The notes: generated by a model from the sequence alone, not told the origin. Positions 8,086-17,956 are shown, counted from the first letter of the stretch. The stretch: DNA of 51,640 bases from Nitrosomonas sp. (GCA_024281825.1 JAMWZY010000014.1:1-51640); one strand, 5' to 3'. Program-made: numbers and translations.

Positions 8086-9453
8086 ATGAAAATCGAACGC
8101 AATAAAAACAATTTAATAACTAGCACGAAGTTATATTCTTCGCCAAACAAAGCATTAAAATATGAGTCGAGTGATAACATCATAAATAAATCCTCCTCAA
8201 AGTTCATAAAAATGATTTTTATGAGTCTCTTTATTTTGAGTGCGTTAAATGTTAGCGCCATGGATGTTTCCATGAAACCTATCTCCGATAAATTAAATTT
8301 CAAAGCAGATGATAATAAATGGATTCGATTTGGAGCTGGTTATCGAGGAACTGGTATATGGAGTGAAAATATCGGCACAGGCAACATTAATGAGGGCCGA
8401 TATAGTAATGATAATGCCCGTATTTATTTAAACGGGCAATTTGGCCCTTATCTAAAGTTCGAAGTCAATACTGAGTGTTATTTTTGTAATAACACAAAAT
8501 CAAGCGACAACCCAAGAATGTCCTATAACATTCTGGATGCTATCGTAAAATTTGAATATAACCGTTACTTAAATGTTTGGGGTGGCCGTATGTTAGCTCC
8601 AACCGAACGGGGCGAATTGAACGGTCCATTTTTCCATGCGACGCATGATGGTTTTAAAACACCTTTTTTCTCCCAAGACTTTAGTACCAGTTATAACAAC
8701 AATAACGGCGCAGGCATGTATGGTCGTGATGATGGCGCAACTTTCTGGGGTAGCGCAGAACCTAAAGTAGTTCCTGGAACCTTTAGTTATGCCATGGGTA
8801 TTTTTCGTGGCCTACGTTCCACAAGTGCTTTTGGTCCTAACCCGAATGACAGTATTTTGATGGCCGCACGCTTTACTTATAATTTTTTAAATCCAGAAAA
8901 AAACCCCGGATACTATACAGCAGGCACCTACTACGGCAAGGCTGGTGACATTTTAGCGCTTGCGTTTGGTATGTCTCATCAAAAAAATGGTGCAGGATCC
9001 TCAACTCATCGGAGTGATTTTCTGGGTCTTGTAGGTGACCTGTTGTTTGAAAAAGTAATGCCTAATAGTATGGGTGTAGCGACTGTTAACGCAGAATACA
9101 AACAGTTTTATGCAAATTACGACGTTGCCGCATTTAATGACCGTGATTGTTTTTGTATGTTCGATGGTAAATCATGGACAGTAACCGGTCTTTATATGCT
9201 TCCAATGAAAATTGGTATTGGACATTTCCAACCTTATGGTCGCTATACCAGTGTTCAGCCTAATAGCAGCAACAGCAGAAATCGAGATGAAATTGAAGCC
9301 GGTTTGAATTATATTATCGATGGTTTCAACGCGCGTATCTCCGCATATTACCAACATGGTGATCTTGTAACGAGGGGGTTAAATTACTCGCCTTTCGCAA
9401 TAGGTGGCCCAGCGATTGATGTTTATAAACTTTCTTTCCAACTACAAATCTAG
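8086..9453 (+). CDS. Outer-membrane beta-barrel protein, first gene of the urea operon
   Basis: A 455-residue protein with alternating polar/hydrophobic strands rich in Gly, Tyr and Asn, ending in a strand with hydrophobic alternation (DVYKLSFQLQI), as in outer-membrane barrels. The secretion signal lies unusually far in, at about residues 43-60 (IFMSLFILSALNVSA), after a polar 42-residue lead. Either the protein has a long n-region or translation starts at Met43 or Met46; AGGA before 8086 supports the first ATG. The stop is 2 bases before the ureD frame opening and 29 bases before its ATG, so it is almost certainly co-transcribed with urease. A pore for urea or small amides is inference from this position. 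I cannot name the family. Confidence 0.75.
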   Translation: MKIERNKNNLITSTKLYSSPNKALKYESSDNIINKSSSKFIKMIFMSLFILSALNVSAMDVSMKPISDKLNFKADDNKWIRFGAGYRGTGIWSENIGTGNINEGRYSNDNARIYLNGQFGPYLKFEVNTECYFCNNTKSSDNPRMSYNILDAIVKFEYNRYLNVWGGRMLAPTERGELNGPFFHATHDGFKTPFFSQDFSTSYNNNNGAGMYGRDDGATFWGSAEPKVVPGTFSYAMGIFRGLRSTSAFGPNPNDSILMAARFTYNFLNPEKNPGYYTAGTYYGKAGDILALAFGMSHQKNGAGSSTHRSDFLGLVGDLLFEKVMPNSMGVATVNAEYKQFYANYDVAAFNDRDCFCMFDGKSWTVTGLYMLPMKIGIGHFQPYGRYTSVQPNSSNSRNRDEIEAGLNYIIDGFNARISAYYQHGDLVTRGLNYSPFAIGGPAIDVYKLSFQLQI

Positions 9454-9482
9454 TATTGGATAGATGCTTACCCAAACTTAAA

Positions 9483-10439
9483 ATGCCAATATCCGCGTAT
9501 AAAAAAATAGAAACCTCAGAGGAACAACAGCGGGAAAATATAGATACTTTAGGATGCTCGGAATCAGATCAATTAATTGCTCCGATTGACCCGAAATCAG
9601 ATTCTGAGTACGCGCCTTTACAAGCCAAACTGTCACTGAAGTTTGCAAATATAGACGGAACAACGCGATTGACTGAAAGAGACCGGTTTGGCCCTTTGTT
9701 GGTACAAAAACCACTTTATCCAGAAGGAAACGAAGTCTGTCACGTAGTAATCATACATCCTCCTGGTGGCGTTGTTAGTGGCGATCAACTCGAAATATCA
9801 GCAAAAATAGGCCCTTCGGCAAAGACTCAGATTACTACACCAGGTGCTGCCAAATGGTATAAATCCAATGGTAGGACGGCCCGCCAAACGATCAAAATTG
9901 ATGTTGATAAAGGAGGTATATTCGAATGGCTGCCACAAGAAACTATTTTCTTCAACAATACCAATGTCGCAATTGATCATCAAGTAACACTCCAAGATGA
10001 TGCCATTTATCTCGGCTGTGAAATATTGTGTTTCGGCCGAACTGCTTCAGGGGAAGTTTTTAATAGTGGTCAAATTAAACAACGTACCAGCATTAAGCGA
10101 AACGGTAAGACAATTTGGTTTGAACAAATCAGTTTAAATGGTCAAGATTCCGTACAAAATAGATCATTAACGCTTGGTAAGCACACTGTATGCGCTACCT
10201 TATTGTTATCCGGAAAAGTGATCCCTGCTGCCATCATTGATCAAACACGGCAAGAGTGCGCACGCATTATCAATGATAGGGGTCAAGTGGGCGTATCCCA
10301 ACTTAAATCGGTATTAGCCGTGCGCTACCTGGGTCCTTCCAATGAAGTAGCTCGTAACGTCATGCTTCGCTGTTGGGATTTATTTCGTCAAGAATTCTTT
10401 GGACGTATTGGAACCGTCCCACGTATGTGGAACACGTGA
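9483..10439 (+). CDS. ureD: Urease accessory protein UreD
   Basis: UreD (UreH) binds the apo-urease and, with UreF and UreG, delivers nickel to the active site. The family core is clear: RFGPLLVQKPLYPEG, HPPGGVVSGDQL, PGAAKWYKSNG, EWLPQETIFF and a C-terminal GTVPRMWNT end. The protein is 318 residues from the ATG at 9483; a TTG at 9456, 2 bases after the barrel gene stop, is an alternative and would give 327. Neither has a strong ribosome-binding site, suggesting translational coupling to the upstream gene. The first 45 or so residues before the conserved core are longer than usual. Confidence 0.95.
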   Translation: MPISAYKKIETSEEQQRENIDTLGCSESDQLIAPIDPKSDSEYAPLQAKLSLKFANIDGTTRLTERDRFGPLLVQKPLYPEGNEVCHVVIIHPPGGVVSGDQLEISAKIGPSAKTQITTPGAAKWYKSNGRTARQTIKIDVDKGGIFEWLPQETIFFNNTNVAIDHQVTLQDDAIYLGCEILCFGRTASGEVFNSGQIKQRTSIKRNGKTIWFEQISLNGQDSVQNRSLTLGKHTVCATLLLSGKVIPAAIIDQTRQECARIINDRGQVGVSQLKSVLAVRYLGPSNEVARNVMLRCWDLFRQEFFGRIGTVPRMWNT

Positions 10440-10533
10440 ATAATCACTCTCATTATAGGGGAACGAGTAGTAACCTCAAGTATTGAATTAATACAACAAG
10501 ACTAAAACTGTTATTTAACCCAGGAGAAAAACT

Positions 10534-10836
10534 ATGGACTTAACACCTAGAGAGAAAGACAAGTTAATGATATTTACTGCCGGATTATTGGCTGAAAGAC
10601 GCAAAGCCCGCGGCCTGCGGCTCAATTATCCAGAAGCGGTTGCGCTGATCACTTGCGCTGTACTAGAAGGTGCTCGAGATGGCCGGACTGTAGCGGAATT
10701 GATGTCAGCAGGTCAGCGAATACTAAGTCGTTCGGATGTCATGGAAGGTGTTCCTGAAATGATTCCGGATATTCAAGTTGAAGCGACATTCCCGGATGGA
10801 ACCAAGCTGGTTACTGTGCATAATCCAATCGTTTAA
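10534..10836 (+). CDS. ureA: Urease gamma subunit
   Basis: The smallest structural subunit of urease, 100 residues, opening [35 protein letters not shown], which is the canonical family N-terminus (I cite the motif in part: LTPREKDKL and [13 protein letters not shown]). It packs against UreC in the (alpha-beta-gamma) trimer. A strong AGGAG ribosome-binding site precedes the ATG. UreA, UreB and UreC are separate genes, as in most bacteria other than Helicobacter. Confidence 0.98.
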   Translation: MDLTPREKDKLMIFTAGLLAERRKARGLRLNYPEAVALITCAVLEGARDGRTVAELMSAGQRILSRSDVMEGVPEMIPDIQVEATFPDGTKLVTVHNPIV

Positions 10837-10861
10837 TTGATCACAAGAATAGGAGATCGCT

Positions 10862-11182
10862 ATGAGAGTACCAATGATTCCAGGTGAAGTATTTACTGAA
10901 CCAGGTGACATCGAGCTAAATGCTGGCAGAAGAACAAAGACATTGACTGTTTCGAATGGTGGAGACCGCCCCATTCAAATTGGCTCCCACTTCCATTTTT
11001 ATGAAGTGAATTCGGCCATGAAATTTGATCGTGAAGCTGCTTATGGCATGCGTTTGAATATTATGGCCGGCACCGCTGTTCGCTTTGAACCTGGACAAGA
11101 AAGAACCGTAGAACTCGTTGATCTAGCGGGAGACCGGATCGTTTATGGGTTTAATCAAAAAGTGATGGGCAAACTGAAATAG
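10862..11182 (+). CDS. ureB: Urease beta subunit
   Basis: Second structural subunit, 106 residues. The family signatures [26 protein letters not shown] and [16 protein letters not shown] are present. It starts 25 bases after ureA behind an AGGAG site and precedes ureC by 34 bases, so ureABC form a tight unit. Confidence 0.98.
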   Translation: MRVPMIPGEVFTEPGDIELNAGRRTKTLTVSNGGDRPIQIGSHFHFYEVNSAMKFDREAAYGMRLNIMAGTAVRFEPGQERTVELVDLAGDRIVYGFNQKVMGKLK

Positions 11183-11216
11183 TTTGTATCGCAATAATTT
11201 TACAGGAGTAAAAATA

Positions 11217-12923
11217 ATGAGCGTCAAAATTTCCCGTCAAACTTATGCTGAGATGATGGGCCCAACAACCGGAGACCGGGTTCGTTTGGCTGATACGGAA
11301 CTGATGATCGAAATTGAAAAAGACTTTACCACTTATGGTGAAGAAGTAAAGTTCGGTGGTGGTAAAGTGATTCGCGATGGTATGGGTCAGTCGCAACGTA
11401 ATCACGCAGATGTTATGGATACCGTTATTACCAATGCCGTCATTATCGACCACTGGGGAATTGTTAAAGCCGATATTGGTATTAAAGGCGGCAAAATCGC
11501 AAGCATCGGTAAGGCCGGGAACCCGGATATTCAGCCTAATGTCACCATGGCCATTGGCTCAGCAACCGAAATCATTGCCGGTGAAAACTTGATTGTCACT
11601 GCAGGCGGAGTAGATACGCACATTCACTTCATTTCACCACAGCAAGCTGAAGACGCTATGATGAATGGCATCACTACCATGCTCGGCGGTGGTACCGGCC
11701 CTGCAGTAGGTACGGCCGCAACCACTTGTACACCAGGCCCTTGGCATATTCATTCAATGCTCAGAGCATCGGATGGATTGGTTATGAATACCGGTTTCTT
11801 TGGTAAAGGCAATACTAGCTTGCCAATACCGCTTGAAGAACAAATTCTGGCCGGAGGTTGCGGTTTAAAGCTCCACGAAGACTGGGGTACCACTTTTGCT
11901 GCCATTGATAACTGTCTGGATGTTGCAGACAAATATGATGTGCAGGTTGCTATCCATACTGACACCATTAATGAAGGTGGCTATCTGGAAAATACCATTG
12001 CAGCAATGAAAGACCGAACTATTCATACCTTCCATACTGAAGGCGCAGGCGGTGGTCACGCACCGGACATTATTGCTGTCGTCGGATTGGACAACGTACT
12101 GCCATCATCAACCAATCCAACTCGCCCATATACCGTCAATACGCTTGATGAGCATCTGGACATGCTGATGGTATGCCACCATTTGCACGCCAATATCGCA
12201 GAAGATCTTGCTTTTGCCGAATCACGCATTCGTAAGGAAACAATTGCTGCGGAAGATATTCTGCATGACATGGGTGCAATTTCAATGATGTCATCGGATT
12301 CCCAAGCGATGGGTCGTATTGGTGAAGTGGTATTACGTACTTGGCAAACCGCGCATAAAATGAAAATACAACGCGGAACATTACAAGAAGATAATTCAAG
12401 AAATGATAATTTCCGTGTTAAGCGCTATGTTGCAAAATATACGATTAATCCTGCGATCACTCATGGTATTGGGCATGCGATCGGATCGGTAGAAGTCGGT
12501 AAATATGCTGACCTGGTGCTGTGGAGACCTGCTTTCTTTGGTGTAAAACCATCCATGATTCTAAAAAGCGGAATGATCGCCGCATCCCTAATGGGTGATC
12601 CGAATGCTTCTATTCCCACCCCGCAACCTGTTCATTACCGCTACATGTTTGGTGGATACGGTGGAGGCATTAAAACTTCCTGTTTCACTTTCGCCTCGCA
12701 AGCAGCGCTGGGAGCGGGTTTAGTTGATCAATTAAAGCTCGATAAAAACCTCATTGCCGTGAAGAACACGCGCAATCTGCGCAAGAAGGACATGATTCAT
12801 AATAGCGCAACTCCCAAGATGGAAGTTGATCCGGAAACATATGAAGTTCGCGCGGATGGTCAACTACTCACATGCGGTGCAGAAGATGTGCTGCCAATGG
12901 CGCAACGCTATTTCTTATTTTAG
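11217..12923 (+). CDS. ureC: Urease alpha (catalytic) subunit
   Basis: Nickel metalloenzyme that hydrolyses urea to ammonia and carbamate. The 568-residue length is normal. Nickel ligands and active-site elements are visible: the HIHF pair, the Lys that is carbamylated in GLKLHEDWG, the HTDT and GGHAPD histidines, and the flap motif MVCHHLHAN with its catalytic His. I chose the ATG at 11217 ([20 protein letters not shown]), preceded by ACAGGAG, over an in-frame opening 33 bases earlier. In an ammonia oxidiser it would supply both ammonia and CO2. Confidence 0.98.
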   Translation: MSVKISRQTYAEMMGPTTGDRVRLADTELMIEIEKDFTTYGEEVKFGGGKVIRDGMGQSQRNHADVMDTVITNAVIIDHWGIVKADIGIKGGKIASIGKAGNPDIQPNVTMAIGSATEIIAGENLIVTAGGVDTHIHFISPQQAEDAMMNGITTMLGGGTGPAVGTAATTCTPGPWHIHSMLRASDGLVMNTGFFGKGNTSLPIPLEEQILAGGCGLKLHEDWGTTFAAIDNCLDVADKYDVQVAIHTDTINEGGYLENTIAAMKDRTIHTFHTEGAGGGHAPDIIAVVGLDNVLPSSTNPTRPYTVNTLDEHLDMLMVCHHLHANIAEDLAFAESRIRKETIAAEDILHDMGAISMMSSDSQAMGRIGEVVLRTWQTAHKMKIQRGTLQEDNSRNDNFRVKRYVAKYTINPAITHGIGHAIGSVEVGKYADLVLWRPAFFGVKPSMILKSGMIAASLMGDPNASIPTPQPVHYRYMFGGYGGGIKTSCFTFASQAALGAGLVDQLKLDKNLIAVKNTRNLRKKDMIHNSATPKMEVDPETYEVRADGQLLTCGAEDVLPMAQRYFLF

Positions 12924-12935
12924 CAGTATAGTAAT

Positions 12936-12976
12936 CCCCTTGCTTTCCATGTGATTGGTTACTGAGAAGCGAGGGG
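12936..12976 (+). other. Hairpin between ureC and ureE
   Basis: CCCCTTGCTT at 12936-12945 can pair with AAGCGAGGGG at 12967-12976 with one G-T pair, across a 21-base loop. It sits 12 bases after the ureC stop and is not followed by a T run. It could be an mRNA-stabilising or processing stem that keeps structural subunits more abundant than the accessory proteins, or a weak terminator. Confidence 0.45.
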
Positions 12977-13076
12977 CATTCCATCTTCCAAGCGCTTTAT
13001 CAAAGATATTTATAGCATTCCAACATTGCAAGTTGGCTTTTCTATAAAAAACACATATAACTAAAAAGATAATCTG

Positions 13077-13652
13077 ATGCTTACTCTAAACTCAAAAATA
13101 GATCATGCAGAATCGATTTTTTCTGACCTTGTTCTACCTTATGAAATGCGTGAAAACAGTCGCCTCAGAGCTACCCTTGCTTCAGGCGAAGAAGTAGCAA
13201 TTTTAACGACACGCGGTACCGTTCTACGTAACAACGACTTACTGAAGAGTAATGATGGTCGTGTGGTTCGTATAGTCGCTGCGCACGAGCCGACTTATAG
13301 AATTATATGCAAGACGCCTCATGATTTACTGCGTTGTGCTTTTCATCTAGGAAATCGGCACACGCAAACGCAGGTAGGTGAAGGTTTCCTACGTATCCAC
13401 CAAGATTCTGTATTAAAGCAAATGCTTGAAGGATTGGGTGCGACCGTTACTGATGAAAACGCCCAATTTGAACCTGAATCCGGAGCCTATAGTGGTGGAA
13501 CAGTCAGTCATGATCACGGTCATAGTCACCACGATGAACAACACCATCATCATAGTCATGACGGGCATTATCATTCACATGGCCCCCTCGCACCGATTCC
13601 GATCAGGCAAAAAATACATCGCCCATCTGATTCACAATCGAATAAGGAGTAA
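13077..13652 (+). CDS. ureE: Urease accessory protein UreE with His-rich tail
   Basis: Nickel metallochaperone for urease maturation. The 191 residues comprise the N-terminal UreE domain (about 1-75), the C-terminal metal-binding domain with FHLGNRHTQTQV containing the conserved nickel-binding His, and a His-rich tail at about 145-168 holding 13 His in 24 residues. Such tails bind several nickel ions in Klebsiella UreE. The tail suggests nickel storage capacity. It is followed by ureF after 2 bases. Confidence 0.95.
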   Translation: MLTLNSKIDHAESIFSDLVLPYEMRENSRLRATLASGEEVAILTTRGTVLRNNDLLKSNDGRVVRIVAAHEPTYRIICKTPHDLLRCAFHLGNRHTQTQVGEGFLRIHQDSVLKQMLEGLGATVTDENAQFEPESGAYSGGTVSHDHGHSHHDEQHHHHSHDGHYHSHGPLAPIPIRQKIHRPSDSQSNKE

Positions 13653-13654
13653 TC

Positions 13655-14332
13655 GTGCAATCGGTGCTTTTACTTCGATTACTGCAGCTTGCAAGCCCTT
13701 CCTTACCTATTGGTGCTTATACTTATTCGCAAGGGTTAGAGTCAGCCATAGAAAAAGGACTTGTGCATCATGAACAATCTGCACGCGAATGGATTACCGA
13801 ATCACTTGACGTCATTGGAGATTTTGAGGCTCCAATAGCGTGGCGGCTCATGAAAGCATTTTCTCAGCGCGATTCTGTAGCCGTTAACCACTGGACAGAA
13901 TGCTTTATTGCGGCGAGAGATACGGCTGAATTTCGTGCAGAGACAATACAAATGGGATATTCCTTAAGCAAGTTAGTCATTGACCTAAAGATCGCAGATG
14001 AATCACTACAGTCGATCTTATCTGATCAATCAGAAATTCCTTTACCAACTGCCTTTGCATTTGCCGCAGAGGCATTAGGTATACCACATCAGGCTGCTTT
14101 GCTCGGAATGTTATTCTCATTGGTAGAAAATCAAGTGCTTGTTTGCGTCAAATCAGTTCCTCTGGGGCAAGTATCAGGTCAGAATCTATTATTCTCACTG
14201 CATCCTATCATTGAATCGATTGCACAGCACGCACAGCGGCTCGAAGACGATGAGCTATCGAACTGGGCACCCGGATTATCGCTATTATCGATGCAACATG
14301 AAACTCAATACAGTAGGATTTATCGCTCATAA
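13655..14332 (+). CDS. ureF: Urease accessory protein UreF
   Basis: Part of the UreD-UreF-UreG activation complex and thought to gate the GTPase UreG. The 225-residue protein has the family start (LLRLLQLASPSLPIGAYTYSQGLE) in short form LASPSLPIGAYTYSQG, and helical repeats throughout, ending near the typical SRIYRS tail. The start is GTG at 13655 behind AAGGAG, 2 bases after the ureE stop. Confidence 0.95.
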   Translation: MQSVLLLRLLQLASPSLPIGAYTYSQGLESAIEKGLVHHEQSAREWITESLDVIGDFEAPIAWRLMKAFSQRDSVAVNHWTECFIAARDTAEFRAETIQMGYSLSKLVIDLKIADESLQSILSDQSEIPLPTAFAFAAEALGIPHQAALLGMLFSLVENQVLVCVKSVPLGQVSGQNLLFSLHPIIESIAQHAQRLEDDELSNWAPGLSLLSMQHETQYSRIYRS

Positions 14333-14349
14333 CTATATAATTTAACATT

Positions 14350-14982
14350 ATGAATAATCAATCAAATCCACTTCGTGTAGGTATCGGCGGACCGGTAGGC
14401 TCCGGAAAAACTGCACTATGCGAAGCACTCAGCAAGAAAATGCGCGACCGTTATGAAATGGCTGTCATTACAAATGATATTTATACGAAAGAAGATATGG
14501 AAATCTTGTTGCGTGCCAATGCCCTTCCCCCAGAACGCTTAATGGGCGTTGAAACTGGCGGATGCCCACATACAGCGATTCGCGAAGATGCTTCTATTAA
14601 TCTAGAAGCCATTGCACGTATGACAGCAGATTTTCCAAATCTAGATTTAATTTTGGTTGAATCTGGTGGCGACAATCTTGCGTCAACGTTCAGTCCTGAG
14701 CTTTCTGATTTAACGATTTATGTAATCGATGTCGCTGCGGGAGAAAAAATACCCCGCAAAGGCGGACCCGGCATCACGAAATCCGCGCTGCTCGTCATTA
14801 ACAAAATAGATTTAGCGCCCTATGTCGGAGCTAGCTTAGAAGTTATGGAACGTGATGCCAAGAAAATGCGCGGTGATCGACCTTTTGTATTTACCAACTT
14901 ACATACAGGAGAAGGTGTTGATCAAATTGTAAATTTTATTGTAAAGCAAGGCTTATTGGATGAAGTAAAACATCACTCATGA
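14350..14982 (+). CDS. ureG: Urease accessory GTPase UreG
   Basis: SIMIBI-class GTPase that delivers nickel to urease, 210 residues. Visible motifs: P-loop [11 protein letters not shown], the switch region NDIYTKED, the nickel-binding CPH in [20 protein letters not shown], and the [11 protein letters not shown] guanine-recognition motif. It follows ureF by 17 bases without a strong ribosome-binding site. Confidence 0.97.
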   Translation: MNNQSNPLRVGIGGPVGSGKTALCEALSKKMRDRYEMAVITNDIYTKEDMEILLRANALPPERLMGVETGGCPHTAIREDASINLEAIARMTADFPNLDLILVESGGDNLASTFSPELSDLTIYVIDVAAGEKIPRKGGPGITKSALLVINKIDLAPYVGASLEVMERDAKKMRGDRPFVFTNLHTGEGVDQIVNFIVKQGLLDEVKHHS

Positions 14983-15003
14983 AGCGGTATCTTGTTGTTA
15001 TCG

Positions 15004-15041
15004 AATAGAATTTATAAACCAATACTATTTAAAATTCTATT
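15004..15041 (+). other. AT-rich hairpin between ureG and the urea transporter
   Basis: AATAGAATTT at 15004-15013 and AAATTCTATT at 15032-15041 form a perfect 10-bp inverted repeat with an 18-base loop in the 111-base gap before the transporter. Weak base composition argues against efficient termination; it may be an attenuator or operator. Confidence 0.35.
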
Positions 15042-15093
15042 TGTATTGTTATAACCCTAGTTATTTTTTCTCAAAACTTTAGGAGTAATCACA

Positions 15094-16092
15094 ATGGATT
15101 GGTCTTTATCGATTGACAAAGCACTCCCCAGACCTCTACGTGTTATCTTAAGAGGTGTTGGGCAAGTATTTTTTTGCTGCAATGCTGTAACGGGCCTGAT
15201 CTTTTTAATTGCTTTATATGTAGGTGGCATCACTGCAGGTCTAGCCGCGACCGTAGGTGTAATCTCCAGTACAGCGGCTGCTTATGTGTTGGGGTTCTCA
15301 GAAGATGATATTGATGCAGGATTATATGGTTTCAATGGCACGCTAGTCGGTCCTTGTTTATTCCTGTTTCTCGAAAATACACCGCAACTCTGGCTATACG
15401 TCGTGCTTGCATCGATTTTATCGACTGTAGTTTTAGCAGCTTTGATGAGAATCCTGCAACCTTATAATATCCCTGCATCTACTTCACCTTTTGTCTTAAC
15501 TTGCTGGATGTTTATGGTCGCCGTATTCGCTTTTGATAGCTATTCACGCGGCCCAATATTACCTATTGCAGGCACACCAATTGAAATAGCCGATACCGCT
15601 GCTGCGGTAGAGTCTGCGGTCTCAATCGGAGCTTGGTTTGGCTCATTCACGGGTGAAGTGATACAAGACTGGTACACAGCTATCACCAAAGGCGTTGCTG
15701 AAGTCATGTTTGCTGATAGCATCATTGTTGGCATATTATTTCTCATCGGTATTGCTATTACCTCTATGCGCGGGGCTGTCATGGCATTCATGGGCGCCAT
15801 CGTTGGCGTAGTGTTTCCAATACTGCTTGGTGCAGATGCAGGCCTTATTAAAATGGGATTATATGGTTTTAACCCAGTTCTAACGATGATGGCAGTTGGT
15901 TGGGTTTTTCTTAAGCCCACGACTGGAACTGCATTACTTGCATTACTTGCAGGAATTCTAACAGTCATTTGTCAGGGTGCCTTAAGTAGCTTCTTAGTAC
16001 CTATCGGATTACCTACTTTAACGTTCCCATTCGTTCTGGTAATGTGGATGTTTTTATTCGCAGCCAGTAAATCCAAATACTGGTCGAATTAA
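15094..16092 (+). CDS. UT-family urea transporter
   Basis: Inner-membrane urea channel, 332 residues, with about ten hydrophobic segments arranged in two homologous halves. The half-repeat is visible: GLYGFNGTLVGPCL in the first half and GLYGFNPVLTMMAVGW in the second, each followed by PxxxPFV motifs (STSPFVLTCWMF and TLTFPFVLVMWMF), which line the pore in UT-B-type channels. A TTTAGGAG site precedes the ATG. It is the last gene of the urea operon, directly before a clear terminator. Symbols such as yut or utp are used for relatives; I leave the symbol empty. Confidence 0.93.
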   Translation: MDWSLSIDKALPRPLRVILRGVGQVFFCCNAVTGLIFLIALYVGGITAGLAATVGVISSTAAAYVLGFSEDDIDAGLYGFNGTLVGPCLFLFLENTPQLWLYVVLASILSTVVLAALMRILQPYNIPASTSPFVLTCWMFMVAVFAFDSYSRGPILPIAGTPIEIADTAAAVESAVSIGAWFGSFTGEVIQDWYTAITKGVAEVMFADSIIVGILFLIGIAITSMRGAVMAFMGAIVGVVFPILLGADAGLIKMGLYGFNPVLTMMAVGWVFLKPTTGTALLALLAGILTVICQGALSSFLVPIGLPTLTFPFVLVMWMFLFAASKSKYWSN

Positions 16093-16151
16093 ATCGACAT
16101 TTGCTTAAACAACATCCACTTTATAAGAAACATAAGAAATACCTGAGACTT

Positions 16152-16190
16152 AAAAAGCCTCTATTCCATAAAAATGGATAGAGGCTTTTT
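16152..16190 (+). terminator. Rho-independent terminator of the urea operon
   Basis: AAAAAGCCTCTAT pairs with ATAGAGGCTTTTT, continuing into CCAT/ATGG with one bulged T, closed by a short A-rich loop and ending in a T run. It lies 60 bases after the urea transporter stop. The symmetric A and T runs make it potentially bidirectional. Confidence 0.85.
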
Positions 16191-16253
16191 ACATCGAACT
16201 GTAGTTGACCCCAGAGTGTCGAAAGAAAATTAACATAGTGTAGAAGGTAAACA

Positions 16254-17600
16254 ATGAAAACAATTACAGTTATTATGGGAATAATAAGCCTAGCGATTGT
16301 TATGCTAACACTTACTATGGCGAAATCAGAGAACGCCAAATCTCTAAGATTAAATCAAACGCTCAATTCAAAAACAGATGATATCGTTTTAGGAATGGGT
16401 TGCTTTTGGGGTGCCGAGAAACGCATGAGCGAAATATCTGGAGTTCTTGACGTAGAAAGCGGCTACGCCGGCGGTGACATTCCTGATGCTAATTATCAAC
16501 AGATATTAAATTATGAGAAAGCGCTTCGCTTTGGTAGAGCCTCTGGCCGTAATCATGCCGAAGTCATCAAAGTAATTTTTGACCCAACGAAAGTAACACT
16601 GGAAACTGTTTTGGCAAAATTCTGGGAAAATCACAATCCAACGCAAGGTGACCGCCAAGGCAATGATGTCGGCAGTAATTACCGGAGCGCTATTTATTAT
16701 CATGATGCGACCCAAAAAGGCCTTGCGTTGGCATCGCAAAAAAATTATCAACAAGCGCTGAGTGCCGCAGGATATGGCCCTATTACAACTGAAATCTTAC
16801 CATTGAAAAACTACATCACAGCTGAAGAATATCATCAGGATTATATTAAGAAGAATCCCAATGGATACTGCGGCCTCGGTGGTACGGGCATAAAATACCC
16901 TACATCAAGCCAGGAAATCGCACAGAACGCTTCTTCAAGTACAATTGTTACTACCGATCACATGAATCCGTTAGAGGGTAAAGATTTAGACTTTGCGCAA
17001 CAACTGGTTATTTTTGAGACCGAAAATTGCGAATTCTGTAAACAATTTGAGAAGGATATTTTCAGTCGTTGGCAATCAGAATTACCCGTTGTTGCAACGA
17101 AAAACGCCAGTCCCCCTCTCGGGTGGGAATTAGAAAAGCCATTATTTGCTGCTCCTACCATCGTGCTATTCAGGAACGGCAAGGAAGTAGCGCGTTATAC
17201 AGGGTATAACGGGGAAAAATCCAATTTTTGGAAATGGTTGGGATTTCAGTTACTCTCACCTGAACAACAGAAAATTGCCTTTGAGCAAAGCACCGAACCG
17301 CCATTTACAGCCACCAATTTAGATGAAAAACGCCCAGGTAAATTTGTTGACCCGATTACCGGCGCCACACTTTTTCTTAGTCAAACCAAATTTGATAGCA
17401 AGACCGGTTGGCCTAGTTTTTTTGATCCAATCGAAGGATCTGTCACACTCCACGATGATAATTCACATGGTATGAAACGGGTAGAAGTTCGTAGCGCAAG
17501 TTCTGGCATTCATCTGGGACACGTTTTTAACGACGGCCCTCCCCCAAGTAACAAGCGTTATTGCATCAATGGCAATGTTTTAAAGTTCATTCCGGATTAA
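16254..17600 (+). CDS. MsrA-thioredoxin-MsrB three-domain methionine sulfoxide reductase
   Basis: Repairs oxidised methionine. A single N-terminal hydrophobic helix (about residues 3-23) suggests export or membrane anchoring. Then come MsrA (about 42-215) with catalytic Cys50 in GMGCFWGAE, a thioredoxin-like domain (about 235-335) with CEFC at 259-262, and MsrB (about 340-448) with TGWPSFF, HLGHVFNDGP and catalytic Cys437 in RYCIN. The zinc cysteine pairs usual in MsrB are absent (PGKFVDPITGA where a CxxC often sits). Neisseria PilB has the order thioredoxin-MsrA-MsrB; here the redox domain is in the middle and could serve both sides. The MsrA loop that normally has Y-R-Q-V-C is altered. Confidence 0.92.
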   Translation: MKTITVIMGIISLAIVMLTLTMAKSENAKSLRLNQTLNSKTDDIVLGMGCFWGAEKRMSEISGVLDVESGYAGGDIPDANYQQILNYEKALRFGRASGRNHAEVIKVIFDPTKVTLETVLAKFWENHNPTQGDRQGNDVGSNYRSAIYYHDATQKGLALASQKNYQQALSAAGYGPITTEILPLKNYITAEEYHQDYIKKNPNGYCGLGGTGIKYPTSSQEIAQNASSSTIVTTDHMNPLEGKDLDFAQQLVIFETENCEFCKQFEKDIFSRWQSELPVVATKNASPPLGWELEKPLFAAPTIVLFRNGKEVARYTGYNGEKSNFWKWLGFQLLSPEQQKIAFEQSTEPPFTATNLDEKRPGKFVDPITGATLFLSQTKFDSKTGWPSFFDPIEGSVTLHDDNSHGMKRVEVRSASSGIHLGHVFNDGPPPSNKRYCINGNVLKFIPD

Positions 17601-17602
17601 CG

Positions 17603-17625
17603 AAGTCATTTACAAATGACTTTTG
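17603..17625 (+). terminator. Probable terminator after the Msr fusion gene
   Basis: AAGTCATTT and AAATGACTT form a perfect 9-bp stem with a 2-base loop directly after the stop codon, followed by a short T stretch (stem end plus TT). Loop size is small but the position is right. Confidence 0.6.
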
Positions 17626-17956
17626 CAGGAATAATCTCTTACAGAGTAGTCAATCGCCCATTGGTTTCTACTTTGAGGACCCAGGCTGTATCAAAGCGAA
17701 GCATCCTACTCCTAACACACAACTTCTCGAAAAGAATCACCACCAGATAACTGCTATTTGCCCAAGGAAATGCAAGTATATTCTGTTCCGTACCTTCAAT
17801 TCCCACTTCTGATTGATGTTGTTTTATGCTCTTCCCTACCTCATCCACTTGATCGGTAGGTACATCAACTAGCCAATAAAATACCGCTCAACCGTACCGA
17901 CACTCGCACCTGAAAACGTAGTTGCCAGTAAGATTCTTGCACTAAAACTTGCTATT
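17626..17956 (-). other. Intergenic stretch with possible degenerate coding sequence
   Basis: No intact gene is convincing. On the minus strand two frames, interrupted by a TAG near 17874 and a frame change, read as a plausible protein (GASVGTVERYFIG, then WLVDVPTDQVDEVGKSIKQHQ, here cited only in part). I cannot assign a family. It lies just downstream of the astacin-like gene and may be the relic of a second gene. Confidence 0.2.

Noticed and set aside
15540..15968. 142-codon minus-strand frame in the urea transporter gene
   Set aside because: It mirrors a highly biased transmembrane gene and has no ribosome-binding site or recognisable domain.
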